From NCBI RefSeq assembly GCF_005503355.1, contig NZ_SCMK01000003.1:186001-250000 (forward strand): DNA of 64,000 nt, in the 5' to 3' direction. Both the position numbers and the translations under genes were made by a program. Positions 32,988 through 42,585 of this stretch are shown one piece after another. This DNA is from Sphingomonas sp. 1F27F7B (GTDB lineage: Bacteria > Pseudomonadota > Alphaproteobacteria > Sphingomonadales > Sphingomonadaceae). Numbering within the stretch: the first letter of the stretch is position 1; every line of letters starts with the position of its first letter. The notes below the pieces were generated by a model. It did no database searches. It was given only the letters and a program-made list of their open reading frames with translations, and had not been told where the DNA came from.

Positions 32988-34880
32988 CTATCCGAACAAC
33001 CGCGTCATACTGCGCTCCAGCATCAGCAGCTGCCACAGGGTCCGGCCATGCTCGGCCCGTCCCGCCTTGTGGTCGGCTGCGAGCTTCTCGATCGCGTGCA
33101 GGTCGAACCAGCCGGTGCTGGCGAGCAGCCTGGAGCGTCCCAGCGCGGCCGCCTCATCGGCCAGCGCCTTGCGGAACCAGGCACTGATCGGCGTCACGAA
33201 GCCCATCTTCGGCCGATAGAGCACATCCTTGGGCAGATAGGGCTCCAGTGCCTTCTTCATCAGCCACTTGCCCTGCCCTGCCCGGATCCGCAGCGACGGC
33301 GGCAGCGTCGCCATGAACTGGACGAGCCGATAGTCGAGCAGCGGCTCGCGCGCCTCCAGGCTCACGGCCATGCTCGCGCGATCGACCTTGGTGAGGATGT
33401 CCCCCGGCAGCCAATGCTGGATATCGGCATATTGCGCCCGGTCGAGCCCATCTCGCGCCGGCGCCTGGCGCATCGTGTCGACATAGCGCTGCTCGGCGCG
33501 ATGCCCAGCCAGCGCCTTGCGCATCGCGTCGCTGTAGAGCGTATTCCGCAGCGCTGGGCCGGTGACGCCCACGGCCTTCGGATAAGCGAACTCGCCCCCT
33601 TCCGCGAGCGCCAGCAGCGTGGTCTTCGCCCGGAACGGGCGCGGCGCCCAGTCCGCCTTGGGATAGAGCCGGCCGAGCGTGCCGAACAGGCTCTCGCGCA
33701 CGCCCTGCGGCAGCAGCCCGCGCATCCGCTCCTCGGCAGCGAAGAACCGGTAGCGGCGATAGCCGGCCAGCGCCTCGTCCGCGCCATCGCCCGACAGCGC
33801 CACCGTCACGCTCTCGCGCGCCAGCTCGCACACCCGGTAGGTCGGCAGCGCCGACGCATCGGCAAAGGGCTCGTCGAACGCGCCGACCAGCGTGTCGATC
33901 AGGGCGAAGTCGTCCGCCGCCACCTTGCGCGTCCGATGCGCGGTGGCGAAGCGCTCGGCGACCATCCGCGCATAGGCCGTCTCGTCATGATCCGCCTCGT
34001 CGAAGCCGATCGTGCAGGTCTTCACCGCTGCCTTGCTCGCCTCGGCCATCAGCGCAACCACTGCCGAGCTGTCGACGCCGCCCGAGAGGAATGCGCCGAG
34101 CGGCACGTCCGCGATCATCCGCGCGCGCACGGCGCCGCGCATCAGATCGATCAGCTCGGCCTCGAGGTCGCGGACCTTGCCGCTCGCGCGCCGCGAGAAG
34201 TCGATGTCCCACCAGCGCTGCGGCTTCGGCACCGGCTTGCCGCGCTCGAGCAGCAGGAAATGCCCCGCCGGCAGCTTGCGCACCCCCGCCAGGATCGAGG
34301 CGTCGTCGGGCACATAGCCGAGCCCCAGATAGTCCTCGACCGCCTTGAAATCCGGCGTGCGCCGGAACAGCGGATGCGCGAGCAGCCCCTTCAGCTCGGA
34401 GGCGAAGGCGACCGCTCCGTCCGACAGCTCGGCATAATGGAGCGGCTTCACGCCGAACCGGTCGCGCGCCAGGAACAGGCTCTGCGCACCGGCATCGTAG
34501 AGCGCGAAGGCGAACATGCCGTTCAACCGCTCGAGCATCCTGGGGCCCCAGGCGCGCCAGCCGTGCAGCAGCACCTCGGTATCGCTGTCGGTGGCGAAGC
34601 GCGCGCCCTTGGCCTCCAGCTCGGCGCGCACTTCCTGGAAATTATAGATCTCGCCATTGTAGGTGACGACCACGCCCTGGTCCGGCGTGGCCATGGGCTG
34701 GATGCCGCCCTCCAGGTCGATGATCGCGAGGCGCCGATGCCCCAGCCCCACCCCCGCGCTGGTCCACACGCCCGATCCGTCGGGCCCGCGATGCACCAGC
34801 GCATCGGTCATCTGCACGATGCGCGCGGGATCCACCGGCTTGGCCAGCGCGGGATAGTAAAGGCCGGCGATGCCGCACAT
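32988..34880 (-). CDS. Asparagine synthase-like amidotransferase, exosortase A associated
   Basis: A 630-residue two-domain enzyme. Residue C2 (MCGIAGLYYP) is the glutaminase nucleophile; the N-terminal domain has YNGEIYNFQEVR, and the synthetase domain has the ATP-binding SGGVDSSAVVALM and SGDGADEALAGYRRY. It matches the amidotransferase always found in XrtA polysaccharide loci, thought to amidate a sugar or an acidic group of the polymer rather than make asparagine. It is the last gene of the ten-gene operon, 88 bases after xrtA, with a REP palindrome between. Confidence 0.9.
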   Translation of the reverse strand: MCGIAGLYYPALAKPVDPARIVQMTDALVHRGPDGSGVWTSAGVGLGHRRLAIIDLEGGIQPMATPDQGVVVTYNGEIYNFQEVRAELEAKGARFATDSDTEVLLHGWRAWGPRMLERLNGMFAFALYDAGAQSLFLARDRFGVKPLHYAELSDGAVAFASELKGLLAHPLFRRTPDFKAVEDYLGLGYVPDDASILAGVRKLPAGHFLLLERGKPVPKPQRWWDIDFSRRASGKVRDLEAELIDLMRGAVRARMIADVPLGAFLSGGVDSSAVVALMAEASKAAVKTCTIGFDEADHDETAYARMVAERFATAHRTRKVAADDFALIDTLVGAFDEPFADASALPTYRVCELARESVTVALSGDGADEALAGYRRYRFFAAEERMRGLLPQGVRESLFGTLGRLYPKADWAPRPFRAKTTLLALAEGGEFAYPKAVGVTGPALRNTLYSDAMRKALAGHRAEQRYVDTMRQAPARDGLDRAQYADIQHWLPGDILTKVDRASMAVSLEAREPLLDYRLVQFMATLPPSLRIRAGQGKWLMKKALEPYLPKDVLYRPKMGFVTPISAWFRKALADEAAALGRSRLLASTGWFDLHAIEKLAADHKAGRAEHGRTLWQLLMLERSMTRLFG

Positions 34881-34928
34881 TCAGCGAAGATTCCTCATAT
34901 GTGCCGGCTTAGCCCGCCTCCCTTGCTT

Positions 34929-34956
34929 CGTCATCCCTGCCTTCGCTGGGATGACG
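34929..34956. repeat. Short REP palindrome between xrtA and the amidotransferase gene
   Basis: CGTCATCCC and GGGATGACG enclose TGCCTTCGCT, giving a compact hairpin within the operon. It is a diverged single-arm copy of the dispersed REP family and may change mRNA stability between the two genes. Confidence 0.7.
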
Positions 34957-34968
34957 GGAAGAGGGAAG

Positions 34969-36522
34969 TCAGCGCCCCCCTGCCATGCGATCGGCGAGGT
35001 TCTCCACGGGACCAAGCGCTGCCAGGAAATCCTGGATCGCCGCATGGGCGCCCTTGTCGCTCCCCTGCTCGGCCGAGAGCAGCACCGCGACACCCGCCTG
35101 GTTGCCGCCGAGCAGCTTGGTCTTGAGCGTTTCCAGCTTCACCCGCTTGTCGCTGCCGGTCAGCACGCCGCCGATCCGATACCAGGTGACGACCTCGCGC
35201 TCGACGCGGCCTGGGCCGGTCATCCGCAGCGCCGCACCGCGGCGGACGGGGCCGAGATCCTCGATCTTCACCCAGCGATCATTCTCGCGGATCGCCCCGA
35301 TGCCGAAGCCGACCAGTTCGCGCCCCTCGTGCTGCGTGGCATAGACCGCCACCGCCAGGTCGACGCTCCGCCCCGTCGCATCGGCATAGCGGCCGATCAG
35401 GAAATGGTCCGCGCCCGGGAAATTGGGAGACCAGGCCGCGCGCATGCCGGCCGGCACCCGGTGCCAGCCCGGCACCTGCGGCAGCGCCACCTGCGCCGGC
35501 ACCGGCGCCGCGCGCGCGTCGTTGAGGCTCGACCAGCCGAGGAACAGGCTTGCCACCAGCAGCACCAGCAACCCCGCGACCGGCGCATCCACGCGGCGGG
35601 CCGGCACCGTCTGCAACCTGGCGGGATCGAACCAGCGCGCATCGGGGTCGCGATCGAACCATTTCCAGCCGATCGCCAGCACCGCGGCCATCACCAGCGC
35701 GAAGAACACCCAGCCATAGACGATGTGGTCGAACCCCGTCGCCGCCTCCACCGAAGTCCACCAGGCGGCATAGATCGTTCCGAAGGCGCGCATGCCGTTG
35801 GCGAGGATCGGCACCACGATCGCCGCGACCATGAAGGCCGCGCGCCGGCGCCACGAAATGTAGCAGACATTGGCCACCAGCACCCCGAACGCGATCATCG
35901 CAATCACGAACTTGGCACCCGAACACGCCTCGGCCACTTCGAAATAGCCGTTGGAGGTCGTGATCAGCACGCCGTCCACGCTGGCCGGCACGCCGAACAG
36001 ATGCAGCATCGGCATCACCATCGCGATGGTGATGTCCTGCAGCGGCCCCTCGAGGAAATCGCCGAAGGGCACCAGGAACGCCATGTAGCAAAGCGGGAAG
36101 AGCAGCGCCCGGGCGACATTCGGCCCCAGCACGGCCACCACCGCGCCCTGCAGCATCAGGACCAGCCCGGCATGGCGGAACAGCGCCACGCCCGCGGCAT
36201 CACCCACCATCCAGCCGAACCCGCCCGCCGCAACGATCGCCAGGCCGGGCCACCAGCCCTGCGGCGCCACTTCCGAAAGCTCCACCCGGCGCTGCCACAC
36301 CAGCCAGCCGATCACCGGCGCGATGAACAGGCAATGCCCGAAAGTGGTGTTGGTCCAGTAGATCCTCGCCAGATCCGCGGTATCCCGGTGGAAGATCGCC
36401 AGCAGCGCCAGCCACACGCCCGCCAGGATCGCGGCATGCCGCTTCCAGCGCGCGTCGAACACGGCGATTGCGGGGCCCCTGCTGCCGGCGCCTACGCCTG
36501 AGGGGATCGATATCTCGGCCAA
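34969..36522 (-). CDS. xrtA: Exosortase A fused to an EpsI domain
   Basis: A 517-residue membrane protein. The first 300 residues hold about eight membrane segments and the exosortase catalytic set: Cys200 in FEVAEACSGAKF, Arg245 in NGMRAFGTIY and His266 in GFDHIVYGW. The last 200 residues (from about VALPQVPGWHRV) form an EpsI/DUF3485-type domain, a fusion usual for XrtA. Exosortases cleave PEP-CTERM proteins at the outer face of the inner membrane in bacteria that make exopolysaccharide. No PEP-CTERM substrate is visible in this window. Confidence 0.92.
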   Translation of the reverse strand: MAEISIPSGVGAGSRGPAIAVFDARWKRHAAILAGVWLALLAIFHRDTADLARIYWTNTTFGHCLFIAPVIGWLVWQRRVELSEVAPQGWWPGLAIVAAGGFGWMVGDAAGVALFRHAGLVLMLQGAVVAVLGPNVARALLFPLCYMAFLVPFGDFLEGPLQDITIAMVMPMLHLFGVPASVDGVLITTSNGYFEVAEACSGAKFVIAMIAFGVLVANVCYISWRRRAAFMVAAIVVPILANGMRAFGTIYAAWWTSVEAATGFDHIVYGWVFFALVMAAVLAIGWKWFDRDPDARWFDPARLQTVPARRVDAPVAGLLVLLVASLFLGWSSLNDARAAPVPAQVALPQVPGWHRVPAGMRAAWSPNFPGADHFLIGRYADATGRSVDLAVAVYATQHEGRELVGFGIGAIRENDRWVKIEDLGPVRRGAALRMTGPGRVEREVVTWYRIGGVLTGSDKRVKLETLKTKLLGGNQAGVAVLLSAEQGSDKGAHAAIQDFLAALGPVENLADRMAGGR

Positions 36523-36533
36523 GCAGATTCTCC

Positions 36534-36575
36534 AGTCATCCCCGCGGGGACGCCGGGAGAATAGCCGGGAATGAC
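36534..36575. repeat. Diverged REP palindrome upstream of xrtA
   Basis: GTCATCCCCGCGGGGACGCC at 36534 and GGGAATGACG ending at 36575 form a diverged copy of the REP family in the 80-base gap between the glycosyltransferase gene and xrtA. Confidence 0.6.
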
Positions 36576-36602
36576 GAAGAAAAGGGTAACGGAGGCAGCG
36601 AA

Positions 36603-37853
36603 TTACGCCGCCCGGCGCGGCTTCTTCGGCACGTCGGTGACGCGCGCCACACGCTCTTCCTTCGCGGGGCGCAGCGGCTGGCCGAGCACTTCGTCCAACG
36701 GGCTCAGCCGCGCTTCCCAGCTGTAGCGGTCGATCACGCGCTGCCGCGCCGACTCGCCCAGCTCCGTCGCCTTGCGGCGATTGGAGAGCAGCCGGGTGAC
36801 ATGTTCCGCCATCTCCCCCACGGTCGCGCCGACCAGGATCGTGCCGCCATGATCGATGCCCGTCGCGGCAGCCTCGGACGCCACCACCGGCCGCGCCATC
36901 GCCATGCCCTCCAGCACCTTGTTCTGGATGCCCCGCGCCAGCTTCAGCGGCGCGACCACGACGGCCGCCTGCGCCAGCCAGCCGCGCACGTCGGGCACCT
37001 CGCCGATCACCGCCACGCCCGGATGCTTGGCCAGAGCCTTCACTGCATCGGTCGGGTTGCGGCCGACGATGATGAAGCGGGCATCGGGATGGACCAGGCG
37101 GATGTGCGGCAGGATCGTCTCGACGAACCAGGTCACCCCTTCGATGTTCGGGCGATAGTCCATCTGCCCGGTGAAGACGATCGTCGATCCCATCACGTCG
37201 ACGCGCTTGAAGTGCGCCGAAGGGTCGAAATAGGCCGTATCGATGCCGTTCTCGATCACGTGCACCCGGTCGGCGCCGGTGCGCCGGCGGAACAGCTCCG
37301 CCTCCGCCTCGCTGACGAACAGGTTCGCATCGGCGCGCTGTGCGATCGCCTTTTCATGCGCGAGCAGCAGCCGTGCCTCGCGGCCGAGCATCCAGCCCAT
37401 CGGGCCCTTGCTGCTCTTGGCATAGGCGGCAAACTTGGCCGAATCCATGTCGACGAAGTCCATGATCACCCGCTGGCGCGGCCGCGGCGGGAGATATTGC
37501 GCCATCTGGCTCGAGAAGACGTAGATCGTGTCGATCCGGTGGCGATCGAGGATGTTCGCCACTGCCTGGCGCAGCGCATCATTGTCGAACGCAGTGAGCG
37601 ACACCGGCCGGTGCTGGACCAGCGCCTGGAACCCCGCCACCAGCTGCGACTTGGCACGCCACACGATCGAGCGGTTGCCGGTATATTTGGTCAGCCCGCC
37701 CTTCTGCTTCAGATCGGCGGGATCGTCGGCAAAGGCGATCAGGTGGACGCGCTTCTTCGTCGAGAGATATTTCAGGATGTGGAAACCGCGGATCTTGTCC
37801 CCCCGGTCGGGCGGATAGGGCACGCGGTGCGCGAGGAAGAGGATGTCGCCCAT
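36603..37853 (-). CDS. Glycosyltransferase (GT4 type), exosortase A associated
   Basis: A 416-residue GT-B glycosyltransferase: ILFLAHRVPYPPDRGDKIRG at the N-terminus, a linker with the acceptor-side FVDMDSAKFAAYAKSS, and a GT1/GT4 donor domain (IVFTGQMDYRPNIEGVTWF; APLKLARGIQNKVLEGMAM). This is the sugar transferase typical of XrtA loci. It would add a sugar to the growing repeat unit on the cytoplasmic side. The ATG overlaps the stop of the FemAB gene (TGATG). Confidence 0.88.
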   Translation of the reverse strand: MGDILFLAHRVPYPPDRGDKIRGFHILKYLSTKKRVHLIAFADDPADLKQKGGLTKYTGNRSIVWRAKSQLVAGFQALVQHRPVSLTAFDNDALRQAVANILDRHRIDTIYVFSSQMAQYLPPRPRQRVIMDFVDMDSAKFAAYAKSSKGPMGWMLGREARLLLAHEKAIAQRADANLFVSEAEAELFRRRTGADRVHVIENGIDTAYFDPSAHFKRVDVMGSTIVFTGQMDYRPNIEGVTWFVETILPHIRLVHPDARFIIVGRNPTDAVKALAKHPGVAVIGEVPDVRGWLAQAAVVVAPLKLARGIQNKVLEGMAMARPVVASEAAATGIDHGGTILVGATVGEMAEHVTRLLSNRRKATELGESARQRVIDRYSWEARLSPLDEVLGQPLRPAKEERVARVTDVPKKPRRAA

Positions 37854-38926
37854 CAGCCGAGGCCCTTCGCGATCAGGGGCCCCGCGCGGTTGGCGACCCA
37901 CAGGGGGAGCTTGCTCCAGACGCGTATCTGGAGCGAATATTTCGGGTTCACCGGGCTCGCGTCGCGCGCCTTGGCGCCCTCTGCCACCCGCTCGTAATAA
38001 GTCAGCGGCTGCGGATCGAAGCCCCAGTTCTTCTTGAAGGCGGCCGCGCCGGTGCCGGTCTTGGAGCGGCCGAAGTCGAAGCGCGTGCAGCCGCGGATAC
38101 GGGCATGGCGCATCAGCTCGAAATACATGCGGTCGTTGGCGCGCAGCGCGCGCGCATCCCGGGAGCCGCCTCCCCAATAGGGATACACCGTGCCGTTCCA
38201 GTAAAGGCTCAAGACGCTCGCCACTGCCACCCCGCCACGGCGGACTATAAGCACGTCCGCCGATTTGCCAAATTCCCGTAAAACCTCGGAAAACAGAGTC
38301 CGGGGAAATACGGGCGTGCCGAGATTGCGGACCGATTCGGCATAGACGGCATAATGGGCGGCCGTGTCTTCGGGGTTACAGCCGATCGAAATATCGAGAT
38401 CGTTCTCGAGCGCCTTGCGCACTTCGGCACGTTGCTTGCGCGGGATCGCGGCGAGCTGGGCGTCGTCGTCCGCCGCCAGCGCGCGCACGAAGCCGAGATA
38501 GCGCGTGTCGTCCACGCGCCATTCGGGGCCGGGCAGCGGGCCGCCGCGCACTTCCATCACCGGGCACTTGCGCCGCCGCGCCAGCGTCCACGCCGCCTCG
38601 GCAAGCTGCGGGACCATGCGCGGATCATGGGTCAGGATGCCGCCGCCCACGCCGAACCCGGCCGAAGCCATCACATTGCCGAACAGTGGCGAGCGGACTT
38701 CGGTGAGCGGCATCACCCCGGCCAGGTCGCCCCTGGCATTCTCGGCGACCAGATAATGGCTCCGCTGCCCGCAGCCCCGCGCCACCGCGACGCTCCAGGC
38801 CGGCAGGTGGAATGGCGTGCCCTCCGGATGATCGTGCACGAACGCGCCGATCCGTGCGCGCTCGATCGCGTCGCCCAGATCGGCAACGCGCAGCGCCACG
38901 GGCTTGGCCAGCAGGGGGGCGTTCAC
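37853..38926 (-). CDS. FemAB-like acyl/aminoacyl transferase, exosortase A associated
   Basis: A 357-residue GNAT-fold protein of the FemAB family specific to XrtA systems. Diagnostic stretches are PRKQRAEVRKALENDLDISI, YPYWGGGSRDARALRANDRM and RFDFGRSKTGTGAAAFKKNW. The role in EPS assembly is unknown; relatives transfer amino acids or acyl groups. The GTG start (38926) overlaps the deacetylase stop by four bases (GTGA), so no other start fits. Confidence 0.87.
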   Translation of the reverse strand: MNAPLLAKPVALRVADLGDAIERARIGAFVHDHPEGTPFHLPAWSVAVARGCGQRSHYLVAENARGDLAGVMPLTEVRSPLFGNVMASAGFGVGGGILTHDPRMVPQLAEAAWTLARRRKCPVMEVRGGPLPGPEWRVDDTRYLGFVRALAADDDAQLAAIPRKQRAEVRKALENDLDISIGCNPEDTAAHYAVYAESVRNLGTPVFPRTLFSEVLREFGKSADVLIVRRGGVAVASVLSLYWNGTVYPYWGGGSRDARALRANDRMYFELMRHARIRGCTRFDFGRSKTGTGAAAFKKNWGFDPQPLTYYERVAEGAKARDASPVNPKYSLQIRVWSKLPLWVANRAGPLIAKGLG

Positions 38927-39780
38927 TGGCGCCTTTCCGCCTTCAGCCGCGCCGCTTCGCGGCTCGCGATCTCGTCCATCCGTCCCCATGCGTGCCCCGC
39001 GATCAGCGTCTCCAGCTTGCCGGCCATCGCGCCCAGCCGGCTGTAATGGCGCAGCTTCGACTTGAACGGCGCATCCTGCACCCGCGGCTGGCCCGGGTCG
39101 ATCTCCCAGGGATGGAAATAGAAAATGGCGGGGCGCGCCGCGTCGTTCGCCGCCCGCACCGCGCGATAGGTCACTTCGCCCGGCAGCAGGCGGAAGAAGC
39201 CGCCCCCGGTGGTCACTTCGCGGCCCAGGAAGCGCGCCAGCGTGATCGGGATCTCGACCAGCTCGGCACCCGGCACCGGCCAAAAGGCTCCGCGCGGCGC
39301 ATCGTGCCAGCCATAATGGTCGTGCTTCACCGGCGCGACGCTCGAGGAATAGGCGTAGCCCTCCTCGGCCAGCACCTCGTGCGCCCAGGGCGTGCGGCGG
39401 TCGATCGAGAAGCTCGGCGCGCGATAGCCGGTCACTTTCTGCCCGCTCGCATCCTCCAGCGCCTTGCGGGCGGTGGCCAAATCGGCGCGGAACTGCTCGG
39501 GGCCCATGGTGAACACGCGCTGATGGTCCCAGCCATGGCTGGCGACTTCATGCCCCGCATCGGCGATACGGCGGATCAGCGCGGGATAGCGCTCCGCCAC
39601 CCAGCCGAGCGTGAAGAAAGTCGCCTTCACCCCGCCCGCCTCGAACAGCGCGAGCACCTTGTCGGTGTTCGCCTCGACTCGGTGCTCGAGCGAATCCCAA
39701 TCGTCGCGCCGGATCGTGGTCTCGAAGGCACCGACCTGGAACCAGTCCTCGACGTCGACCGAAAGGGCGTTGACCACCAT
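38923..39780 (-). CDS. Polysaccharide deacetylase, exosortase A associated
   Basis: A 285-residue NodB-fold deacetylase: ALSVDVEDWFQVGAFE with the metal and catalytic acids, ATFFTLGWVAERYP, EVASHGWDHQRV with the zinc His pair, and YRAPSFSIDRRTPWAHEVL. It would remove acetyl groups from N-acetylated sugars of the polymer. No signal peptide is present, as usual in this subgroup. It overlaps the FemAB gene by four bases and follows the ATPase gene by five. Confidence 0.9.
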   Translation of the reverse strand: MVVNALSVDVEDWFQVGAFETTIRRDDWDSLEHRVEANTDKVLALFEAGGVKATFFTLGWVAERYPALIRRIADAGHEVASHGWDHQRVFTMGPEQFRADLATARKALEDASGQKVTGYRAPSFSIDRRTPWAHEVLAEEGYAYSSSVAPVKHDHYGWHDAPRGAFWPVPGAELVEIPITLARFLGREVTTGGGFFRLLPGEVTYRAVRAANDAARPAIFYFHPWEIDPGQPRVQDAPFKSKLRHYSRLGAMAGKLETLIAGHAWGRMDEIASREAARLKAERRQ

Positions 39781-39785
39781 GCGGA

Positions 39786-40973
39786 TCAGGCCGCGTTCCC
39801 GCGGATGGCCGAAAGGTCGGGGCGGCGCCCCTGCCCCTCGCCCTGCTCCACCCAGTCCACCAGCAGCCCCAGCACCCGGCGCAGCGCCTCGTCCTGATCG
39901 CGCACCTGGCTTTCGAGCTCGGCGATGCGGCGTTGCAGCGTCGGATCGTTCGCCGGCGTCGCCGCCTCTGGGCGCAACGGCACCGGATCGGCGGGGTGCG
40001 GCGGCGGCACCGGCGCGCCCATCGGCATCGGCGCCACATCGGTCAGCTCATAGGGCTCCGGCTGCCGCGCCGACGCGGGCATTGGCGGGGGCGCGGGCAT
40101 CGGTACAGGTGCGGGCACGGGTGCCGGCGTCGCCACCGGTGCGGGCCGATAGCCCGGGACCGGCGTGTCGTCGTTCAGGTCCGCGATCACCGCGGCCAGT
40201 TCGTTCGCGCCGAACGTCTCCATTTCCTCGACCGCGCCGAACAGCAGCACGCGGCTGGCGAGCTGGTTGATCCGGCGCGGGCTGCCGCCCGACCAGCGAT
40301 GGATCGCCGCCACCGCGTCGTTGGTGAAGCGCGGCTTGCCTCGCCACCCGACGCACGACAGGCGATGGATCAGATAGGGCTCGACTTCGTCCGCCTGCAT
40401 CGGCTCGAGATGGTGCATCGCAATCACGCGCTGGCGCAACTGTTCGAGACGAGGATCGCTCAGCGTGAGACGGAATTCGGGCTGGCCGAGCAGGAATATC
40501 TGCAGCAGCGGATAGCCGCCGGCCTGGAAATTGGAGAGCATGCGCAGCTCCTCCAGGCTCTCGATCGGCAGCGACTGCGCCTCGTCGACCACCACCAGCG
40601 TGCGCCGCCCGGTGCGCGCCACCGTGTGCAGCCCGCGCTCGATCGCGCCCAGCATCTCGGCCTTGTTGAGGTTCGACGAGTCGATCCCCAGCCCCTGGCA
40701 GACCAGCCGCAGCAGATCCTCGGGGCGCAGCTGAGTCGAGACGATCTTGATCACATTCAGCCGCTCACGATCGATCTCGCCGAGCAGATGGCCCATCAGC
40801 GTGGTCTTGCCCACGCCAGGGTCGCCGGTGATCACCACGAAGCCCTCGCCCTGGCTCAGCCCATAGCCGAGATAGGCCATGGCCTTGCGGTGGGTGGCCG
40901 TGTCGAACCAGAATTTCGGATCGGGGGTCAGCTGGAAGGGCCGGCCGTTCAATCCATAATGGTCGTCGTACAT
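39786..40973 (-). CDS. AAA ATPase, exosortase A associated (ExeA-like)
   Basis: A 395-residue ATPase with MYDDHYGLNGRPFQLTPDPK at the start, Walker A GDPGVGKTT (50-58), Walker B VVVDEAQSL and a winged-helix-like domain to about 270. A Pro/Ala/Val-rich linker (about 280-360) precedes a short coiled-coil (RRIAELESQVRDQDEALRRV). The family resembles GspA/ExeA; it is thought to act at the envelope in EPS export. Later in-frame starts exist, but only the ATG at 40973 gives the conserved beginning. Confidence 0.88.
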   Translation of the reverse strand: MYDDHYGLNGRPFQLTPDPKFWFDTATHRKAMAYLGYGLSQGEGFVVITGDPGVGKTTLMGHLLGEIDRERLNVIKIVSTQLRPEDLLRLVCQGLGIDSSNLNKAEMLGAIERGLHTVARTGRRTLVVVDEAQSLPIESLEELRMLSNFQAGGYPLLQIFLLGQPEFRLTLSDPRLEQLRQRVIAMHHLEPMQADEVEPYLIHRLSCVGWRGKPRFTNDAVAAIHRWSGGSPRRINQLASRVLLFGAVEEMETFGANELAAVIADLNDDTPVPGYRPAPVATPAPVPAPVPMPAPPPMPASARQPEPYELTDVAPMPMGAPVPPPHPADPVPLRPEAATPANDPTLQRRIAELESQVRDQDEALRRVLGLLVDWVEQGEGQGRRPDLSAIRGNAA

Positions 40974-40989
40974 AGTTTCGTCCCGACGC

Positions 40990-42585
40990 TTAGAAACCGT
41001 AGCGCAGCCCCAGCAGCGCCTGGGCGCTGGCCGAGCTCTGGCCATCCCGCTCGAACCCGAACACGCCCGCGGAAAGCGTCGCGCCCAGTCGTCCGAAACG
41101 ATGGGTATAGGCCGTATTCGCTCCCCAACCGTAAATGCCGTCATTCCCCGGAATATCGCTGTTGTAATAGCTGCCGAGGATGCTGCCCTGGAGCGAGCCG
41201 TTCGCACCCACCTCGGTGGAAGCGAAGAGCTGGCCGTAGATGCTGGTGTCGCTGGTGCCGTTGGTGGTGAAGGCAGTGCCGCCCGCCGGCGCGATGAAGT
41301 CGCGCCGCGCCCAGCCGCCGCCGATGCCGAAGCGAGTGCCGCCGCGCCCCGCCACCGCCACTGCGGTCACGCCGCGCGCGCGATAGGCCGAAGTCGCCGC
41401 CGAGGCGAAGATCCCGTTCATGCAGCCGCCCGCCGCCGCGCCCGTGGTGCCGTAGATGCAGCCCGAGAACTGGTTGCCGAACGGATCGGTGGTGCTGGCC
41501 AGCGCGGTCGGCAGCGTCGCGAGCTGGCCGTTCAGCTGCTGGCCGAAGGTCTGCACCGTGTCGTAGACGCCGATCTGGATGCCGCTGCCCGGGCTCGCCT
41601 GATAGCTGAACGAGCCGGTATAGCTCATCGAGCCGTAGCGCCGGCCAACGCGCGCTTCCAGGAAGGTGCGGCGGCTGGGCCGCCAGATCACGCCCGCATC
41701 CCAGAACACGCCGTCCAGGTCATAGGCGATGCGGCGCGGCGAGTTGGGATCGGTCTTGAAGCGCCCCGCGCCGTCGACCACCGGGTTGCCGGCGGTGTCG
41801 CGCAGCGGGTCGCGCTGGGTGATCTTGATCTGCTCATAGCCCACGCCGGCGGCCAGCGCGAAGCCATGCGCCACCGGCAGCACCAGGTCGCCGCGGCCAT
41901 ATTTGCCTTCGAAGCGCTGGTCGAGCTGGCCGGCATCCTCGCGGGTATAGGATCCGCTGGCGGTGATGCCGACGGGCAATACCGTGCCCGATTTCACGCC
42001 GACGCTGGCAGTCGCGACATGGACCTTGGAATCGTCGTAATAGTCGAGCCGCGGCTGGCCCGGCGCCACGCCGGTCTGCCCGGGCGCCTCCACCTTGGTA
42101 TAGCCGAAGCGATAGGCGCCGTTGACGAACATGGGCCCCAGATGCGTCGCCACGTTCGGCCCGATATAGCCCGAGAAGACTTGCGACGAGTTGCTGAAAT
42201 TGCCGACATTGCTGGTCTGCACGTCGCCGCGAATGTCCGAACGGGTGCGCGTCGCGATGCCGCCCGCCTCGATCGAGAAGCCGGGCGCCACCTTCGCCTT
42301 CACGGTCGCCAGGCCGCTATGGGTGTGATCGTTGTTCAGCTTGTTCTGATAGTCGAACCGGTGCTCGTAGCGATAGCTCACCTGCACCTCGACGCGGCGC
42401 GACTGGACCGATGCGTCGATCCCGGCGCCGATCGTCGAATAGGTCAGCACGTCGCCGCCGTTGAGATCGGCCGCGACCACCTGGCTCGCATCGATATACG
42501 GCGTGATGCGCGCGCGCTGCGCGCTCGCCGGCGCGGTGGCCATGACGGCGGCGAGCGCCGCGCCCGTGACGATGAGCCGCTTCAC
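40990..42585 (-). CDS. Outer-membrane beta-barrel protein, exosortase A associated
   Basis: A 531-residue protein with a signal peptide (IVTGAALAAVMATAPASAQ) and a chain of amphipathic strands ending in a terminal Phe (ALLGLRYGF), the outer-membrane barrel signature. Its place between the tyrosine kinase and the ATPase fits the XrtA-system barrel protein. A Gly/Ala/Cys-rich loop (GTTGAAAGGCMNGIF) lies about two-thirds along. It may form the outer-membrane channel for the polymer, alone or with the export lipoprotein. Confidence 0.82.
   Translation of the reverse strand: MKRLIVTGAALAAVMATAPASAQRARITPYIDASQVVAADLNGGDVLTYSTIGAGIDASVQSRRVEVQVSYRYEHRFDYQNKLNNDHTHSGLATVKAKVAPGFSIEAGGIATRTRSDIRGDVQTSNVGNFSNSSQVFSGYIGPNVATHLGPMFVNGAYRFGYTKVEAPGQTGVAPGQPRLDYYDDSKVHVATASVGVKSGTVLPVGITASGSYTREDAGQLDQRFEGKYGRGDLVLPVAHGFALAAGVGYEQIKITQRDPLRDTAGNPVVDGAGRFKTDPNSPRRIAYDLDGVFWDAGVIWRPSRRTFLEARVGRRYGSMSYTGSFSYQASPGSGIQIGVYDTVQTFGQQLNGQLATLPTALASTTDPFGNQFSGCIYGTTGAAAGGCMNGIFASAATSAYRARGVTAVAVAGRGGTRFGIGGGWARRDFIAPAGGTAFTTNGTSDTSIYGQLFASTEVGANGSLQGSILGSYYNSDIPGNDGIYGWGANTAYTHRFGRLGATLSAGVFGFERDGQSSASAQALLGLRYGF

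Noticed and set aside
32961..35126. A 721-codon plus-strand frame antisense to the amidotransferase gene
   Set aside because: The asparagine-synthase-like protein on the minus strand is unmistakable; the plus frame has only shadow composition.
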